A DNA stretch of 64,000 nt from Streptomyces canus (GCF_030815415.1 NZ_JAUSWW010000001.1:8990001-9054000); one strand, 5' to 3'. Counted from the first letter of the stretch, positions 42,110 to 51,295 are shown. Notes: a model not told the origin generated them from the sequence alone. Program-made: numbers and translations.

Positions 42110-44503
42110 TCAGCGTTCGCGCACATGGACCACTTTCAGTCCGGGCGACGTCAGGATGTCGCGCTCACAGAAGCGGGACGTCACCCACTTCTCCTGGGAG
42201 TACAGCCGGGTCTGGTCGCTGGAGTGCGGTGCGTTCGGGTTCGAGGACTGGGAGTACGACAGGAGGGTGCGGGCCACCGGACAGCGGCTGCCGTCCCAGC
42301 CGACCGCCTGGATGTAGCTGGAGCCGGTGGTCACCTCCGTGTAGCCCCCCTGAGCCGGGTCCCACACCGGCTCGACCTTGTTCCAGATGCCCAGGAACTC
42401 GGTGCCGCCCGAGACCGCGATGCGCTGACCATTACGTACGACGAACTGGTGCTGTCCGAGCGGGGAGTTCAGCGCGATGCCCGCCGCCCGCAACTCGGAG
42501 ACCGCGTCCGCGAGGGCCGTGGCGAAGGCGGGCGCCGCCGTGTTGAGGGTGTTCGGTGTGTGCACCGGGTCGGCGGCCGAGAACGGCACCTTCCACAGCT
42601 GGGCCGCCGGGATCTTCCGCCACAGCCGGTCGAAGAGCAGCGCGCCCCGGCTGTCGGTGTTCACCGTACGGTCCCATGCGGCGAGCACCCCACAGGCCCC
42701 GCTGACATCAACGGCTGTGCCGTCACTGCCCGTTGCCGTACCTCCCGGCAGCGCCGCGCACGCCTTCGCCGCGTCGGCCGCGGCCAGGTCGCCCGCGGGC
42801 ACCCGGTTGGCGAACTGCTGCGCCTGCAGATCCCGCACGGTCAGCCGACCGCGCTGTGCCATCGCCGACACGTCCTCGATCGCGCCCCGGGTCCGCAGCG
42901 AGCGCTGTGTGCCGATGGTGCCGAAGACCCGCTCGTACCCGGTCAGCGGCCGGTCGGCGTTGGCGAGCCAGGCGCTGTCGTTGGAGTTCTCCGCGTACGC
43001 GGCGTCCGTGAGGGTCGGCATCTTCGCCGGACCGAAGACGCCCGGCTGCACGGCGTCGGGATCGGAGCCGAGCGCGCAGTCGGCACGCGAGCCGTCGAGG
43101 ATCGCCAGCCCGGCGGAGGGATAGGTGACCTTGCCCAGGGGCGTGGAGCAGCGCTGGGCCAGCTCGTCGGTGATGCGGGGGAGCACCTGGGACTGGGTGA
43201 ACAGGGTGTGGCCGCCCGAGTCGGCGGCGACCGTGTTCACCCACGGCAGGCCCTGTGTGCGCCGGAGCGAGCCGAGGACCTCCGCCGTGGAGCGGGCCTG
43301 GCTGAAGCCGAGGGCGGTGTCGGAGCCGCGCAGGTTGGCGGAGTTGGGATCGTTGAGGGCGTACGCCGTCGTGCTGGACCAGGGCAGGGGCAGCGAGGCG
43401 CCGAACGAGGTGACCACGGGCCCGTACCGGGTCCACCACTGCGTCCGTGTCACCGGGGCTCCGTCCTTCACCCGGACGGTCACCGTGCGCTGGGTCATCT
43501 TCTCCGGCCTGCCGTCCACGAGGTACGCCGTGGGGTTGGCCGGATCCAGCGTCAGCTGGTGGAGGTTGAGGGGGACGCCGGTCGCGACGGTGTGGCTCCA
43601 CGCCACCTTCGCGTTGTGACCGATGGAGACCGTCGCGGAGCCGAGCAAGGAGCCGCCGGAGACGTTGAGTTCGCCGGGGATCGTCTGCTGCGACTGCCAG
43701 AAGCGACGGCCGCCCTGCCAGGGATAGTGGGGGTTGCCGAGCAGCAGTCCGCGGCCGTTCGCGGTGGTCGTGCCGCTGAAGGCGACGGCGTTGGAGCCCA
43801 TGTCGGCGGTGTCGGCGGCCAGCAGTTCCCGGGCCGCCCGGGCGGTGTCCTGGGCGTCAGGTGCTGCCGTGGAGGTCGTGGTGGGCGGCTGGGCGGCGGT
43901 GATGCCGTCCACACCGCGCCCCTGCCCGCCGAGGACGGCGAGCGCGAAGCCGCGCGCGGCCACGTCGAGGGCCGTCACCGGGCGGACCCAGGCGGCGCCC
44001 TTGCAGGCGGGGTCGGTGACGCGGTTCTGCTCGAGCCAGGCGTTGTAGCCGGCCGCGAAGCCCCGCATCAGGTCCTTCGCCTGGCGGCTCGGCCCCCGCG
44101 GCGCCGGTTCGGCGAGCAGCTTCTCGACCGTGCGCGCCTCCCGGACGCCCTGGAAGTAGAGGTCGCTGGAGAGGTTCCTGGCGGCCGAGGAGAGCGAGAA
44201 GTCGGGTGCCGCGTCGGGCCCGAAGAACCGGGAGCGTTCCCCGCGCACGGTCACGAAGCCGTCGGCGAGCGTGCACACCTGGTCGGCGGCCTGCGCCCAT
44301 CCGGTGCCGAAGCCGAGGTCCGTGTAGTTCCTCGCGAGGATGTGCGGGATGCCGTACTCGGTGTAGCGGATCGTGGCGGACAGGCCGCCGTGCGAGGGGT
44401 GCTGCTGACGGTTCTGGCCTTCGGCCGCGGCTGCCGGCAGCGCGGACGCGGCGGTGAGCAGGGCGACTGCCGCGACGAGTATGCGTCTGAGGCGGGTGCG
44501 CAT
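42110..44503 (-). CDS. penicillin acylase-family N-terminal nucleophile hydrolase
   Basis: A 797-residue secreted proenzyme. It has a Sec signal peptide (RRILVAAVALLTAASALPAAAA), then an alpha-chain region with GFGTGWAQAADQV. The maturation site lies before Ser237 in DMGSNAVAF; that serine becomes the beta-chain N-terminal nucleophile. Downstream, SGGSLLGSATVSIGHNAKVAWSHT and the Asn in ENSNDSAWLAN are catalytic-site segments of the family. Streptomyces relatives (aculeacin/cyclic lipopeptide acylases, quorum-quenching AHL acylases) deacylate lipid amides outside the cell. Two Cys pairs in the C-terminal half suggest disulfides. GGGAGG precedes the ATG at 44503. Confidence 0.9.
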   Translation of the reverse strand: MRTRLRRILVAAVALLTAASALPAAAAEGQNRQQHPSHGGLSATIRYTEYGIPHILARNYTDLGFGTGWAQAADQVCTLADGFVTVRGERSRFFGPDAAPDFSLSSAARNLSSDLYFQGVREARTVEKLLAEPAPRGPSRQAKDLMRGFAAGYNAWLEQNRVTDPACKGAAWVRPVTALDVAARGFALAVLGGQGRGVDGITAAQPPTTTSTAAPDAQDTARAARELLAADTADMGSNAVAFSGTTTANGRGLLLGNPHYPWQGGRRFWQSQQTIPGELNVSGGSLLGSATVSIGHNAKVAWSHTVATGVPLNLHQLTLDPANPTAYLVDGRPEKMTQRTVTVRVKDGAPVTRTQWWTRYGPVVTSFGASLPLPWSSTTAYALNDPNSANLRGSDTALGFSQARSTAEVLGSLRRTQGLPWVNTVAADSGGHTLFTQSQVLPRITDELAQRCSTPLGKVTYPSAGLAILDGSRADCALGSDPDAVQPGVFGPAKMPTLTDAAYAENSNDSAWLANADRPLTGYERVFGTIGTQRSLRTRGAIEDVSAMAQRGRLTVRDLQAQQFANRVPAGDLAAADAAKACAALPGGTATGSDGTAVDVSGACGVLAAWDRTVNTDSRGALLFDRLWRKIPAAQLWKVPFSAADPVHTPNTLNTAAPAFATALADAVSELRAAGIALNSPLGQHQFVVRNGQRIAVSGGTEFLGIWNKVEPVWDPAQGGYTEVTTGSSYIQAVGWDGSRCPVARTLLSYSQSSNPNAPHSSDQTRLYSQEKWVTSRFCERDILTSPGLKVVHVRER

Positions 44504-44573
44504 CGTGCCTCCCAACGTCATTGAGGGAAGGGGCGGTTGAGCGTACCAACGGGTATGTGTCCTGGACCCGTGC

Positions 44574-44602
44574 TTGACCTCCCGCGGTGCGGGACCGAGG
44601 AT
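44574..44602 (+). promoter_or_regulatory. sigma-70-type promoter, probably leaderless
   Basis: TTGACC (44574-44579) and GAGGAT (44597-44602) are separated by an ideal 17 nt. Transcription should start about 7 nt later, right at the ATG at 44611, which has no ribosome binding site. Confidence 0.6.
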
Positions 44603-44610
44603 CATGTGTC

Positions 44611-46110
44611 ATGACGCCTGGACACGGCAGCACGGTTGACGGGGTGCTGCGGCGCAGCGCCCGGCGCACCCCGGCACGGGTCGCCGTGGAGTACGGCGAC
44701 CGCTCATGGACGTACGAGGAACTCGACGAGGCCGTGTCGCGCGCGGCGAGCGTCCTGCTCGCCGAAGGCCTGACGCCGGGCGACCGGGTCGGCGCCTTCG
44801 GCCGCAACTCCGACGCCTACCTCATCGCCTTCCTCGGCTGCGCCCGCGCGGGCCTGGTGCACGTCCCCGTGAACCAGCACCTGACCGGCGAGGATCTGGC
44901 GTACATCGTTCGCCAGTCGGGCAGCGCACTCGTCCTCGCGGATCCGGACCTGGCTGACCGCCTCCCCGATGGCGTACGCACCCTGCCCTTGCGTGACGCG
45001 GACGACGCGCTGCCGGCCCGGCTGGAGTCGGCGCCCGTGTACGACGGGCCCGAACCGCGCAGCGAGGACCTGGTCCAGCTGCTCTACACCTCGGGCACGA
45101 CGGCGCTCCCGAAGGGCGCGATGATGACGCACCGCGCCCTGGTGCACGAGTACCTGAGCGCCATCACGGCACTGGACCTGAGCGCGGGCGACCGTCCCGT
45201 GCACGCCCTCCCGCTGTACCACTCGGCGCAGATGCATGTGTTCCTGCTGCCGTACCTGGCGGCCGGGGCGACCAACATCATCCTCGACGCGCCCGACGGC
45301 GACCGGATCCTCGACCTGATCGAGGAGGGCCGCGCGGACAGCCTCTTCGCGCCGCCGACGGTGTGGATCGGCCTGTCGAACCGCCCCGACTTCACCACCC
45401 GCGATCTCGGCGGACTGCGCAAGGCTTACTACGGCGCGTCGATCATGCCGGTGCCCGTCCTTGAGCGGCTGCGCGCACGACTCCCCAAGCTCGCCTTCTA
45501 CAACTGTTTCGGGCAGAGCGAGATCGGCCCGCTGGCCACGGTCCTGGCCCCGGACGAGCACAAGGGCCGGATGGACTCGTGCGGCCGCCCGGTGCTCTTC
45601 GTCGACGCCCGCGTGGTCGACGAGGAAGGCAAGGAGGTCCCCGACGGCACACCGGGCGAGATCGTCTACCGCTCACCGCAGTTGTGCGAGGGCTACTGGG
45701 ACAAGCCCGAGGAGACCGCCGACGCCTTCCGCGACGGCTGGTTCCACTCCGGCGACCTCGCGGTCCGCGACGCCCACGGCTACTTCACGATCGTCGACCG
45801 TGTGAAGGACGTCATCAACTCCGGGGGCGTACTGGTCGCTTCACGCCAGGTGGAGGACGCGCTCTACACCCATGACGCCGTCGCCGAGGTGGCGGTGATC
45901 GGTCTGCCGGACGAGCGCTGGATCGAGGCCGTGACGGCCGTCGTCGTCCCCCGCGCAGGGGAAGAGGTGGAGGAGGCCGAACTCATCGCTCACGCACGCG
46001 AGAAGCTCGCCCACTTCAAGGCGCCGAAGCGGGTGCTGTTCGTGGACGAGCTGCCCCGGAACGCGAGCGGGAAGATCCTCAAGCGGGAGCTCAGGGACCG
46101 GTTCGCCTAG
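44611..46110 (+). CDS. acyl-CoA synthetase (AMP-forming), FadD3/FadD-like
   Basis: A 499-residue ANL ligase. P-loop YTSGTTALPKG, hinge GDLAVRDAHGYFTIVDRVKDVINSGGV, and catalytic Lys in NASGKILKREL. The GQSEIGP motif closes the acyl pocket. It forms an acyl-CoA from a carboxylic acid of unknown structure. The start at ATG 44611 follows a good leaderless promoter; a GTG at 44587 would overlap it. The stop codon is built into the left end of the MITE-like element at 46110, and the gene faces paaK. Confidence 0.9.
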   Translation: MTPGHGSTVDGVLRRSARRTPARVAVEYGDRSWTYEELDEAVSRAASVLLAEGLTPGDRVGAFGRNSDAYLIAFLGCARAGLVHVPVNQHLTGEDLAYIVRQSGSALVLADPDLADRLPDGVRTLPLRDADDALPARLESAPVYDGPEPRSEDLVQLLYTSGTTALPKGAMMTHRALVHEYLSAITALDLSAGDRPVHALPLYHSAQMHVFLLPYLAAGATNIILDAPDGDRILDLIEEGRADSLFAPPTVWIGLSNRPDFTTRDLGGLRKAYYGASIMPVPVLERLRARLPKLAFYNCFGQSEIGPLATVLAPDEHKGRMDSCGRPVLFVDARVVDEEGKEVPDGTPGEIVYRSPQLCEGYWDKPEETADAFRDGWFHSGDLAVRDAHGYFTIVDRVKDVINSGGVLVASRQVEDALYTHDAVAEVAVIGLPDERWIEAVTAVVVPRAGEEVEEAELIAHAREKLAHFKAPKRVLFVDELPRNASGKILKRELRDRFA

Positions 46111-46317
46111 GCCCTGTCGTCACATTCCCGTCGTCCGCCCGAAGGGCGGGCCCCGCGGCGTCAGGTGCGTGCTCTCGGCGTGCCGGGCACAGGCCCTCGT
46201 ACTGGTTGTACGTGGGTTTGTGCCCGGTGCGGCGAGTGGGGGCCCCTCCCACGCCCTCAAGGCAGTGGGGGAGCGTGCATGGCGTCGCGGGGCAGGCGGG
46301 AATGTGACGACAGGGCC
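46110..46317. mobile_element. MITE-like element with 21-bp perfect terminal inverted repeats
   Basis: Ends GGCCCTGTCGTCACATTC(+3) at 46110-46130 and the exact inverse at 46297-46317, with TA duplicated on both sides (46108-46109, 46318-46319) inside CTAG. 208 bp, no coding capacity, internal hairpins (for example GCCGGGCACA about 46190 with TGTGCCCGG). Such ends with a TA duplication fit the IS5/IS427 or IS630 families. Both convergent genes end at its edges: each TAG stop is the TA plus the element's first G. Confidence 0.7.
46238..46273 (+). repeat. 36-bp hairpin repeat, copy A
   Basis: GGGGGCCCCTCCCACGCC, then CTCAAG, then GCAGTGGGGGAG. The CTCCCAC and GTGGGGGAG parts pair. It lies inside the MITE-like element and matches 31 of 36 positions of a copy within the universal stress gene at 58061-58096. 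Probably one of many in the genome. Confidence 0.65.
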
Positions 46318-47612
46318 TAGCGGGGGCGCAGGTCCACGATCCGGCGGATCTTGCCCACCGACCGTTCCAGCGACTCGGGTTCGACGATCTCGACGGTGAC
46401 GGAGACGCCGATGCCGTCCTTCACGGCGGCGGTGATCGCCGACGCGGCCGCTTCCCTCGCCTCGGGGGTGGCACCGGGGCGGGCCTCGGCACGTACGGTG
46501 AGGGCGTCGAGGCGGCCTTCGCGGGTGAGGCGGAGCTGGAAGTGCGGCGCCACGCCGGGCGTCCGCAGGACGATCTCCTCGATCTGGGTGGGGAAGAGGT
46601 TCACGCCGCGCAGGATCACCATGTCGTCGCTGCGGCCGGTGACCTTCTCCATGCGGCGGAACACGCGTGCCGTGCCCGGCAGCAGCCGCGTCAGGTCCCG
46701 GGTCCGGTACCGGACGACGGGCATCGCCTCCTTGGTGAGCGAGGTGAAGACCAGCTCGCCCTTCTCGCCGTCCGGCAGCACCCCACCGGTGACCGGGTCG
46801 ACGACCTCGGGGAAGAAGTGGTCCTCCCAGATGTGCAGCCCGTCCTTGGTCTCCACGCACTCCTGCGCCACCCCCGGGCCGATCACCTCGGACAGCCCGT
46901 AGATGTCGACCGCGTCGATCGCGAACCGCTCCTCGATCTCCCGGCGCATCCGCTCCGTCCAGGGCTCGGCACCGAAGACGCCGACGCGGAGGGAGGTGCC
47001 GCGCGGGTCGATGCCCTGGCGCTCGAACTCGTCCAGGATCGTCAGCATGTACGACGGGGTCACCATGATGATGCCGGGCTTCAGGTCCTGGATCAGCTGG
47101 ACTTGACGGGCCGTCATGCCACCGGACGCGGGGATGACCGTACAGCCGAGCCGTTCGGCGCCGTAGTGGGCGCCGAGCCCGCCGGTGAACAGGCCGTAGC
47201 CGTAGGCGACATGGACGATGTCGCCCGGCCGCGCACCCGCTGCACGGAGCGAGCGGGCCACCATGTCGGACCACAGGGAGAGGTCCCCGTCCGTGTAGCC
47301 GACGACCGTCGGGCGCCCGGTGGTGCCGCTCGACGCGTGGATACGGCGGACGCGGTCCTGCGGTACGGCGAACATCCCGTACGGGTAGTTCTCGCGCAGG
47401 TCGGCCTTGGTGGTGAAGGGGAAGCGGGCGAGATCTCCGAGGGACCGGCAGTCGTCCGGACCGACCCCCGCCTTGTCGAAGGACTCCCGGTAGAACGGCA
47501 CATGGTCGTACGCGTGCCGCAGAGACGTCCGCAGCCGCTCCAACTGGAGTGCTTTCAGCCCCTGTTGGTCGAGTCGTTCCCCCGCGTCCCACAGCTCCGT
47601 CGCGTCCGCCAC
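46317..47612 (-). CDS. paaK: phenylacetate-CoA ligase
   Basis: A 431-residue PaaK-type adenylate-forming enzyme. FPFTTKADLRENYPYGMFAVP is the PaaK N-terminal signature, SSGTTGRPTVVGYT the P-loop, and RTRDLTRLLPGTARVFRRMEKVTGRSDDMVILRGVNLFPTQIE the hinge and C-terminal part, with the catalytic Lys in RSVGKIRR. It makes phenylacetyl-CoA or the CoA ester of a related aryl acid. GTG at 47612 is preferred because GAAGGAG lies 8 nt upstream; a GTG at 47636 has none. No paaABCDE genes are nearby, so it is an orphan ligase. A TetR-type dyad at 47648 lies upstream. Confidence 0.9.
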   Translation of the reverse strand: MADATELWDAGERLDQQGLKALQLERLRTSLRHAYDHVPFYRESFDKAGVGPDDCRSLGDLARFPFTTKADLRENYPYGMFAVPQDRVRRIHASSGTTGRPTVVGYTDGDLSLWSDMVARSLRAAGARPGDIVHVAYGYGLFTGGLGAHYGAERLGCTVIPASGGMTARQVQLIQDLKPGIIMVTPSYMLTILDEFERQGIDPRGTSLRVGVFGAEPWTERMRREIEERFAIDAVDIYGLSEVIGPGVAQECVETKDGLHIWEDHFFPEVVDPVTGGVLPDGEKGELVFTSLTKEAMPVVRYRTRDLTRLLPGTARVFRRMEKVTGRSDDMVILRGVNLFPTQIEEIVLRTPGVAPHFQLRLTREGRLDALTVRAEARPGATPEAREAAASAITAAVKDGIGVSVTVEIVEPESLERSVGKIRRIVDLRPR

Positions 47613-47647
47613 CGGAACGTCTCCTTCACCAACCACGGCAATACGGG

Positions 47648-47665
47648 CGACCGATCATTCGGTCG
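47648..47665. promoter_or_regulatory. TetR/PaaR-type operator upstream of paaK
   Basis: CGACCGA (47648-47654) and TCGGTCG (47659-47665) are 7-bp perfect arms around TCAT. ACCGA-n-TCGGT dyads are typical for PaaR-like TetR repressors of phenylacetate genes in actinobacteria. It sits 36 bp upstream of the paaK GTG. Confidence 0.65.
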
Positions 47666-47809
47666 AGATGCTGAGGATCAGTAATCCAGGCCACCGGCGA
47701 TCAAGCAAGGGGTCGGCCCGCACTTTCTCGACGCGTCGGTTCCGCATCGACCGGGCTCCGGGAGGGAACTCCGTTGCGACGCGGACGCGGGACGGTGAGG
47801 ATCGGCGCC

Positions 47810-48664
47810 ATGCCGACCTTCACCTCGTACGACGGGACCGAACTCGCCTACCACCTGAATGGTGAGGGGCCGCCCCTCGTCGTCCTGCCCGGCGGACCCA
47901 TGCGTGCCTCCGTCTACCTCGGGGACCTGGGCGGCCTCGGCGCGCACCGGCGACTCGTCCTGCTCGATCTGCGGGGCACCGGAGCCTCCGCGGCCCCCGC
48001 CGATCCGGCGACGTACCGCTGCGACCGGCTCGTGGACGACGTGGAGGCACTGCGGGTCCACCTGGGACTGGCGGAGCTGGATCTGCTCGCGCACTCGGCC
48101 GGCGGCAGTCTCGCCATGCTGTACGCCGCCCGGTATCCGACGCGGGTACGGCGGCTGGCGCTGGTCACGGCCGTTCCGTGGGCGCTGGGCATGCCGGTGA
48201 CGGACGAGGACCGGCTGGCCGCGGCTCCGCTGCGCAAGGACGAGCCGTGGTTCGAGGAGGCGTTCCCCGCGTTCGCGGCCTCGCTCGACGGGACCGGCGG
48301 GTACGACCCCGTGTTCGCGCCCTTCTTCTACGGCCGCTGGGACGAGGCGGCCGCGGCCCACGACGCGCGCGGGGACGAGGAGTTCAACGACGAGGCGGGA
48401 GACGTGTACGGATCGGCCGGCGCCTACGACCCGCCCGCCACCCGGGAGGCGCTCGGGCGGCTGGATCGTCCGGTGCTCGTGCTCGCGGGGGAGGTCGACA
48501 ACGCCCCCCGGCCCGAGCTCGCCCGCCGCGCCGCGGACGTGTTCCCGCACGCCGAGCTCGTCGTGCAGCCCGGTGCCGGGCACTATCCGTGGCTGGACGA
48601 CCCGGAGTGGTTCGTACGACGGATCGTCACGTTCCTCGGAGCGCCTCTGCCCTCGGCAGAGTAG
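47810..48664 (+). CDS. alpha/beta hydrolase (proline iminopeptidase-like)
   Basis: A 284-residue alpha/beta hydrolase. LVVLPGGPMRASVYL is the HGGP-like oxyanion region with Leu-Pro-Gly-Gly-Pro, LLAHSAGGSLAMLYAARYP the nucleophile elbow, and GAGHYPWLDDPE the catalytic His. These suit the proline iminopeptidase/S33 group, but hydrolysis of a non-peptide ester or lactone is equally possible. ATG at 47810. It is followed by a second hydrolase gene 37 bp downstream in the same direction, which has its own -10 element. Confidence 0.85.
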   Translation: MPTFTSYDGTELAYHLNGEGPPLVVLPGGPMRASVYLGDLGGLGAHRRLVLLDLRGTGASAAPADPATYRCDRLVDDVEALRVHLGLAELDLLAHSAGGSLAMLYAARYPTRVRRLALVTAVPWALGMPVTDEDRLAAAPLRKDEPWFEEAFPAFAASLDGTGGYDPVFAPFFYGRWDEAAAAHDARGDEEFNDEAGDVYGSAGAYDPPATREALGRLDRPVLVLAGEVDNAPRPELARRAADVFPHAELVVQPGAGHYPWLDDPEWFVRRIVTFLGAPLPSAE

Positions 48665-48688
48665 AAGCGTCGTCCGCCGCGCCCCGGA

Positions 48689-48694
48689 TACGTT
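48689..48694 (+). promoter_or_regulatory. -10 element of a probable leaderless transcript
   Basis: TACGTT fits TAnnnT and ends seven bases before the ATG at 48702; no ribosome binding site lies between. Confidence 0.4.
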
Positions 48695-48701
48695 GCCCGG
48701 C

Positions 48702-49418
48702 ATGGACATCCTCACGGCCAACGGCATCACCCTCGCGTACCGCACCTGGGGTCCCGAGGACGCGCCGCCCGTCCTCCTGCTGCACTCCCGGGGCGCCGAC
48801 GGCGCGGACTGGACGCCGATCGCCGAGCAGCTCGCCGCAGGACCGCATCCGCGCCGGCTGTACGCCCCCGACCTGCGCGGTCACGGACGCAGTGACTGGC
48901 CCGGCACCTATGGGCTCGAGGAGATGCGCGACGACATCCGGGAGTTCCTGACCGCTGTCGGCATCGCACGCACCGACCTGATCGCCCACTCTCTGGGCGG
49001 CCTCGTCGCTTGCCTCCTCGCCCAGCAGGCACCTGGTCTCGTACGCCGCCTGGTCCTGGAGGATGTACCCGCGCCCCTCCCGCTCGACCCGCCCCGGCCG
49101 CCCGCCGTACGCCCCGACGGTGATCTGCCGTTCGACTGGGCGATGATCCGGGCGACCGACGGCCAGCGGAACGCCCCCGATCCTGTGTGGTGGGACCACA
49201 TGGGGCGGATCACCATGCCCACGCTGGTGGTGGGGGGCGGGCCGAACAGTCCCATCCCTCAGGAGCAGGTCGCCGCCGTCGCCGAGCGACTTCCCGACGC
49301 GCGGCTGGTGACCGTCGACGCCGGGCATCTCGTGCACGAGACGCGACCCGAGGAGTTCCTGGCGGTCGTGGAACCCTTCCTCGCCGGACGGGCCGTCACT
49401 TCGCGTACGCCGTCATGA
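48702..49418 (+). CDS. alpha/beta hydrolase
   Basis: A 238-residue alpha/beta hydrolase. VLLLHSRGADGADWTP supplies the HSxG oxyanion turn, IAHSLGGLVACLLAQ the nucleophile Ser, and DAGHLVHETRPEEFL the catalytic His. Close to lipase/haloperoxidase-like or MenH-type enzymes; the substrate is unknown. It has its own leaderless-type -10 at 48689. Its 3' end overlaps the LTA-synthase-like gene by 23 bp on the other strand. Confidence 0.83.
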   Translation: MDILTANGITLAYRTWGPEDAPPVLLLHSRGADGADWTPIAEQLAAGPHPRRLYAPDLRGHGRSDWPGTYGLEEMRDDIREFLTAVGIARTDLIAHSLGGLVACLLAQQAPGLVRRLVLEDVPAPLPLDPPRPPAVRPDGDLPFDWAMIRATDGQRNAPDPVWWDHMGRITMPTLVVGGGPNSPIPQEQVAAVAERLPDARLVTVDAGHLVHETRPEEFLAVVEPFLAGRAVTSRTPS

Positions 49419-51150
49419 ACCGGTCGCGGAACGTGTCCATGCCCCACTCGGGCGCGTTCCCGGCGGGCTTGAGCCCGTCCGTCCACCCCCAGTCGGCGAT
49501 CCGGTCGAGAATCTTCGGGTCGCGGGCGACGATCGTGATGGGCACGTCCTTGTTGGTGTCGCCCCCGGTGACCGTCGGGACGGGCTGGTGGTCACCGAGG
49601 AAGACGAGGACCGTGTCGTCGTCGCCGTAGCGCTCGACCCACTCGGTCAGGCTCTGCAGCGAGTACTCGATCGCCTTGCGGTACTCCGTGCGCACGGACT
49701 TGGAGCTCTTCCAGACCTCCTTGGGGTCCGTGCCCTCCTTCTTGATCTGCTCGAAGACCGAGCCGTCACCGAGCTGGTCCCAGTCGACCATGCGGGCGAT
49801 GGGGGACCAGGGGTTGTGGCTGGAGGCCAGGATGATCTCCGCCATGATCGGGTCGCGGTTCTCCTTGCCGTGCTCCAGGCGCTCGAAGGCCTCCAGGCTG
49901 AACTGGTCGGGCACCGGCGTCCAGCTGAAGTAGGGACCGTTGTAGCCGAGGTGCGTGGAGTCGTAGATGTGGTCGAGGCCGAAGTACTTGCCCTCGGGCC
50001 AGGCCTTGCGCACTCCCGGCACGATACCGACCGTGCGCCAGGCGCCGGTCTTCTGGAAGTAGCTGGTCAGGGTCGCGCGGTCGCCACCGGTCAGGCTCCG
50101 GTAGCGCTGCTGGTTCTTGACCCACAGACCGGACAGGAACGTCGAGTGGGCGAGCCAGCTGCCGGCGCCCGTCACGGGCGAGCGGAGCCAGCCGCTGCGC
50201 GAGGCGAAACCGGCGGCCTTGAGCCTGCTGTTGCCCTGCTGGAGGGCCGCGTCGATCTGCGGGGCCATCGCCGGGTCGTCGATGGCGACCCGGCCGTAGC
50301 TCTCGATGAAGGTGAACAGGACGTCCTTGCCGCGCAGCCCGGTCAGCAGCTGGTCGGGCGGGGTCTTGGAGAAGGCGTCGACGGTGGCCTTCTTCTCGAA
50401 CTCCTGGGCGTCGAAGATGCCGTCGCGCACCTGCTGCACCCGGTTGGCGACGAACTGGGTGTTGCCCTTGGTGGCGAAGGGGACCCCGCCGAACTGCACG
50501 CCCAGCGTGAAGCAGACGATCCACACGATGCCGAGGACGAGCGTGCTGCGCAGCGCGACGGGACGGTGCCGGACCAGGAGGTTCGTCAGCCGCACCACCG
50601 AGAGCGTGCACAGGGCGAGGACGGCGACGGCCAGCACGATGGCCCCGGTCACCGCGAGCACCTGCCCCGAGCGGCCGAACGACTCCCTGACGAAATCGGT
50701 CGCGTCGTCCAGCAGGATCCAGTCGAAGACCAGGTCGAAGGGGCGGGCCAGGGTCTGGCGGAAGCCCATGTCGAGGAACTTGACGATGGTGAACAGCCCG
50801 ATGAGCACGCCCGAGACGACGGCCGTGACGCGCCGTGCCCGCCTCGGCAGCGCGAGGAGCAGGCCCGCGAGGAGGATCGCCTCCACGGGCAGGCGCAGGA
50901 ACGCCTGGACGTTCATCCGGTCGAGACGGTTGGGCATGAGCAGCGCGCCGAGCACCAGGGCGGCGGCCAGGACGGTCGTGCCGATGGTCACGCCGCGCGC
51001 GGTACGGGGGAAGCGGGTCCGCCAGCCGAACCAGCCGGGCTTCTCCCTGACCTCCCCGACCGTCTGCTGCCCCGTCTCCTGGGCTTCCGTCTCCGCACCG
51101 CCCTCGGCGGCTTCCGGCAGCTGACGAGAGCGAGGTGTGAAGAGCGACAC
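49396..51150 (-). CDS. LTA synthase/sulfatase-family membrane protein
   Basis: A 584-residue membrane protein. About five N-terminal transmembrane helices (for example VTIGTTVLAAALVLGALLMP and VEAILLAGLLLALP) precede an extracytoplasmic sulfatase/alkaline phosphatase fold. DVLFTFIESYGR carries the metal-binding Glu, SWLAHSTFLSG the catalytic Thr, and VLVFLGDHQP the metal-binding His. This is the LtaS-like layout; Streptomyces has no classical polyglycerophosphate LTA, so transfer of another phosphate polymer or a polar lipid headgroup is possible. The GTG at 51150 is used with AAGGA upstream. Ends in a 23-bp overlap with the hydrolase gene. Confidence 0.85.
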   Translation of the reverse strand: MSLFTPRSRQLPEAAEGGAETEAQETGQQTVGEVREKPGWFGWRTRFPRTARGVTIGTTVLAAALVLGALLMPNRLDRMNVQAFLRLPVEAILLAGLLLALPRRARRVTAVVSGVLIGLFTIVKFLDMGFRQTLARPFDLVFDWILLDDATDFVRESFGRSGQVLAVTGAIVLAVAVLALCTLSVVRLTNLLVRHRPVALRSTLVLGIVWIVCFTLGVQFGGVPFATKGNTQFVANRVQQVRDGIFDAQEFEKKATVDAFSKTPPDQLLTGLRGKDVLFTFIESYGRVAIDDPAMAPQIDAALQQGNSRLKAAGFASRSGWLRSPVTGAGSWLAHSTFLSGLWVKNQQRYRSLTGGDRATLTSYFQKTGAWRTVGIVPGVRKAWPEGKYFGLDHIYDSTHLGYNGPYFSWTPVPDQFSLEAFERLEHGKENRDPIMAEIILASSHNPWSPIARMVDWDQLGDGSVFEQIKKEGTDPKEVWKSSKSVRTEYRKAIEYSLQSLTEWVERYGDDDTVLVFLGDHQPVPTVTGGDTNKDVPITIVARDPKILDRIADWGWTDGLKPAGNAPEWGMDTFRDRFMTAYAK

Positions 51151-51295
51151 CCGGCGGTCCTTCCGTACGGTCTTGCGATGGCATGCCAACAGGGCCCTGT
51201 GACCGAGCCTGCCACCACCAGTACGTCCGCACGTCACCTTCGGTTCAATCCCACGGGACCGAAACCGAGGAAAAGCCGGGGAAGGGGCCGGTGGA

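Noticed and set aside
46110..46317. Simple bidirectional terminator instead of a mobile element
   Set aside because: The 21-bp arms are 166 bp apart, too far for an intrinsic terminator, and TA duplications flank them.
46160..46399. Small frame across the MITE-like element
   Set aside because: Codes through the inverted repeat and into paaK antisense; no ribosome binding site.
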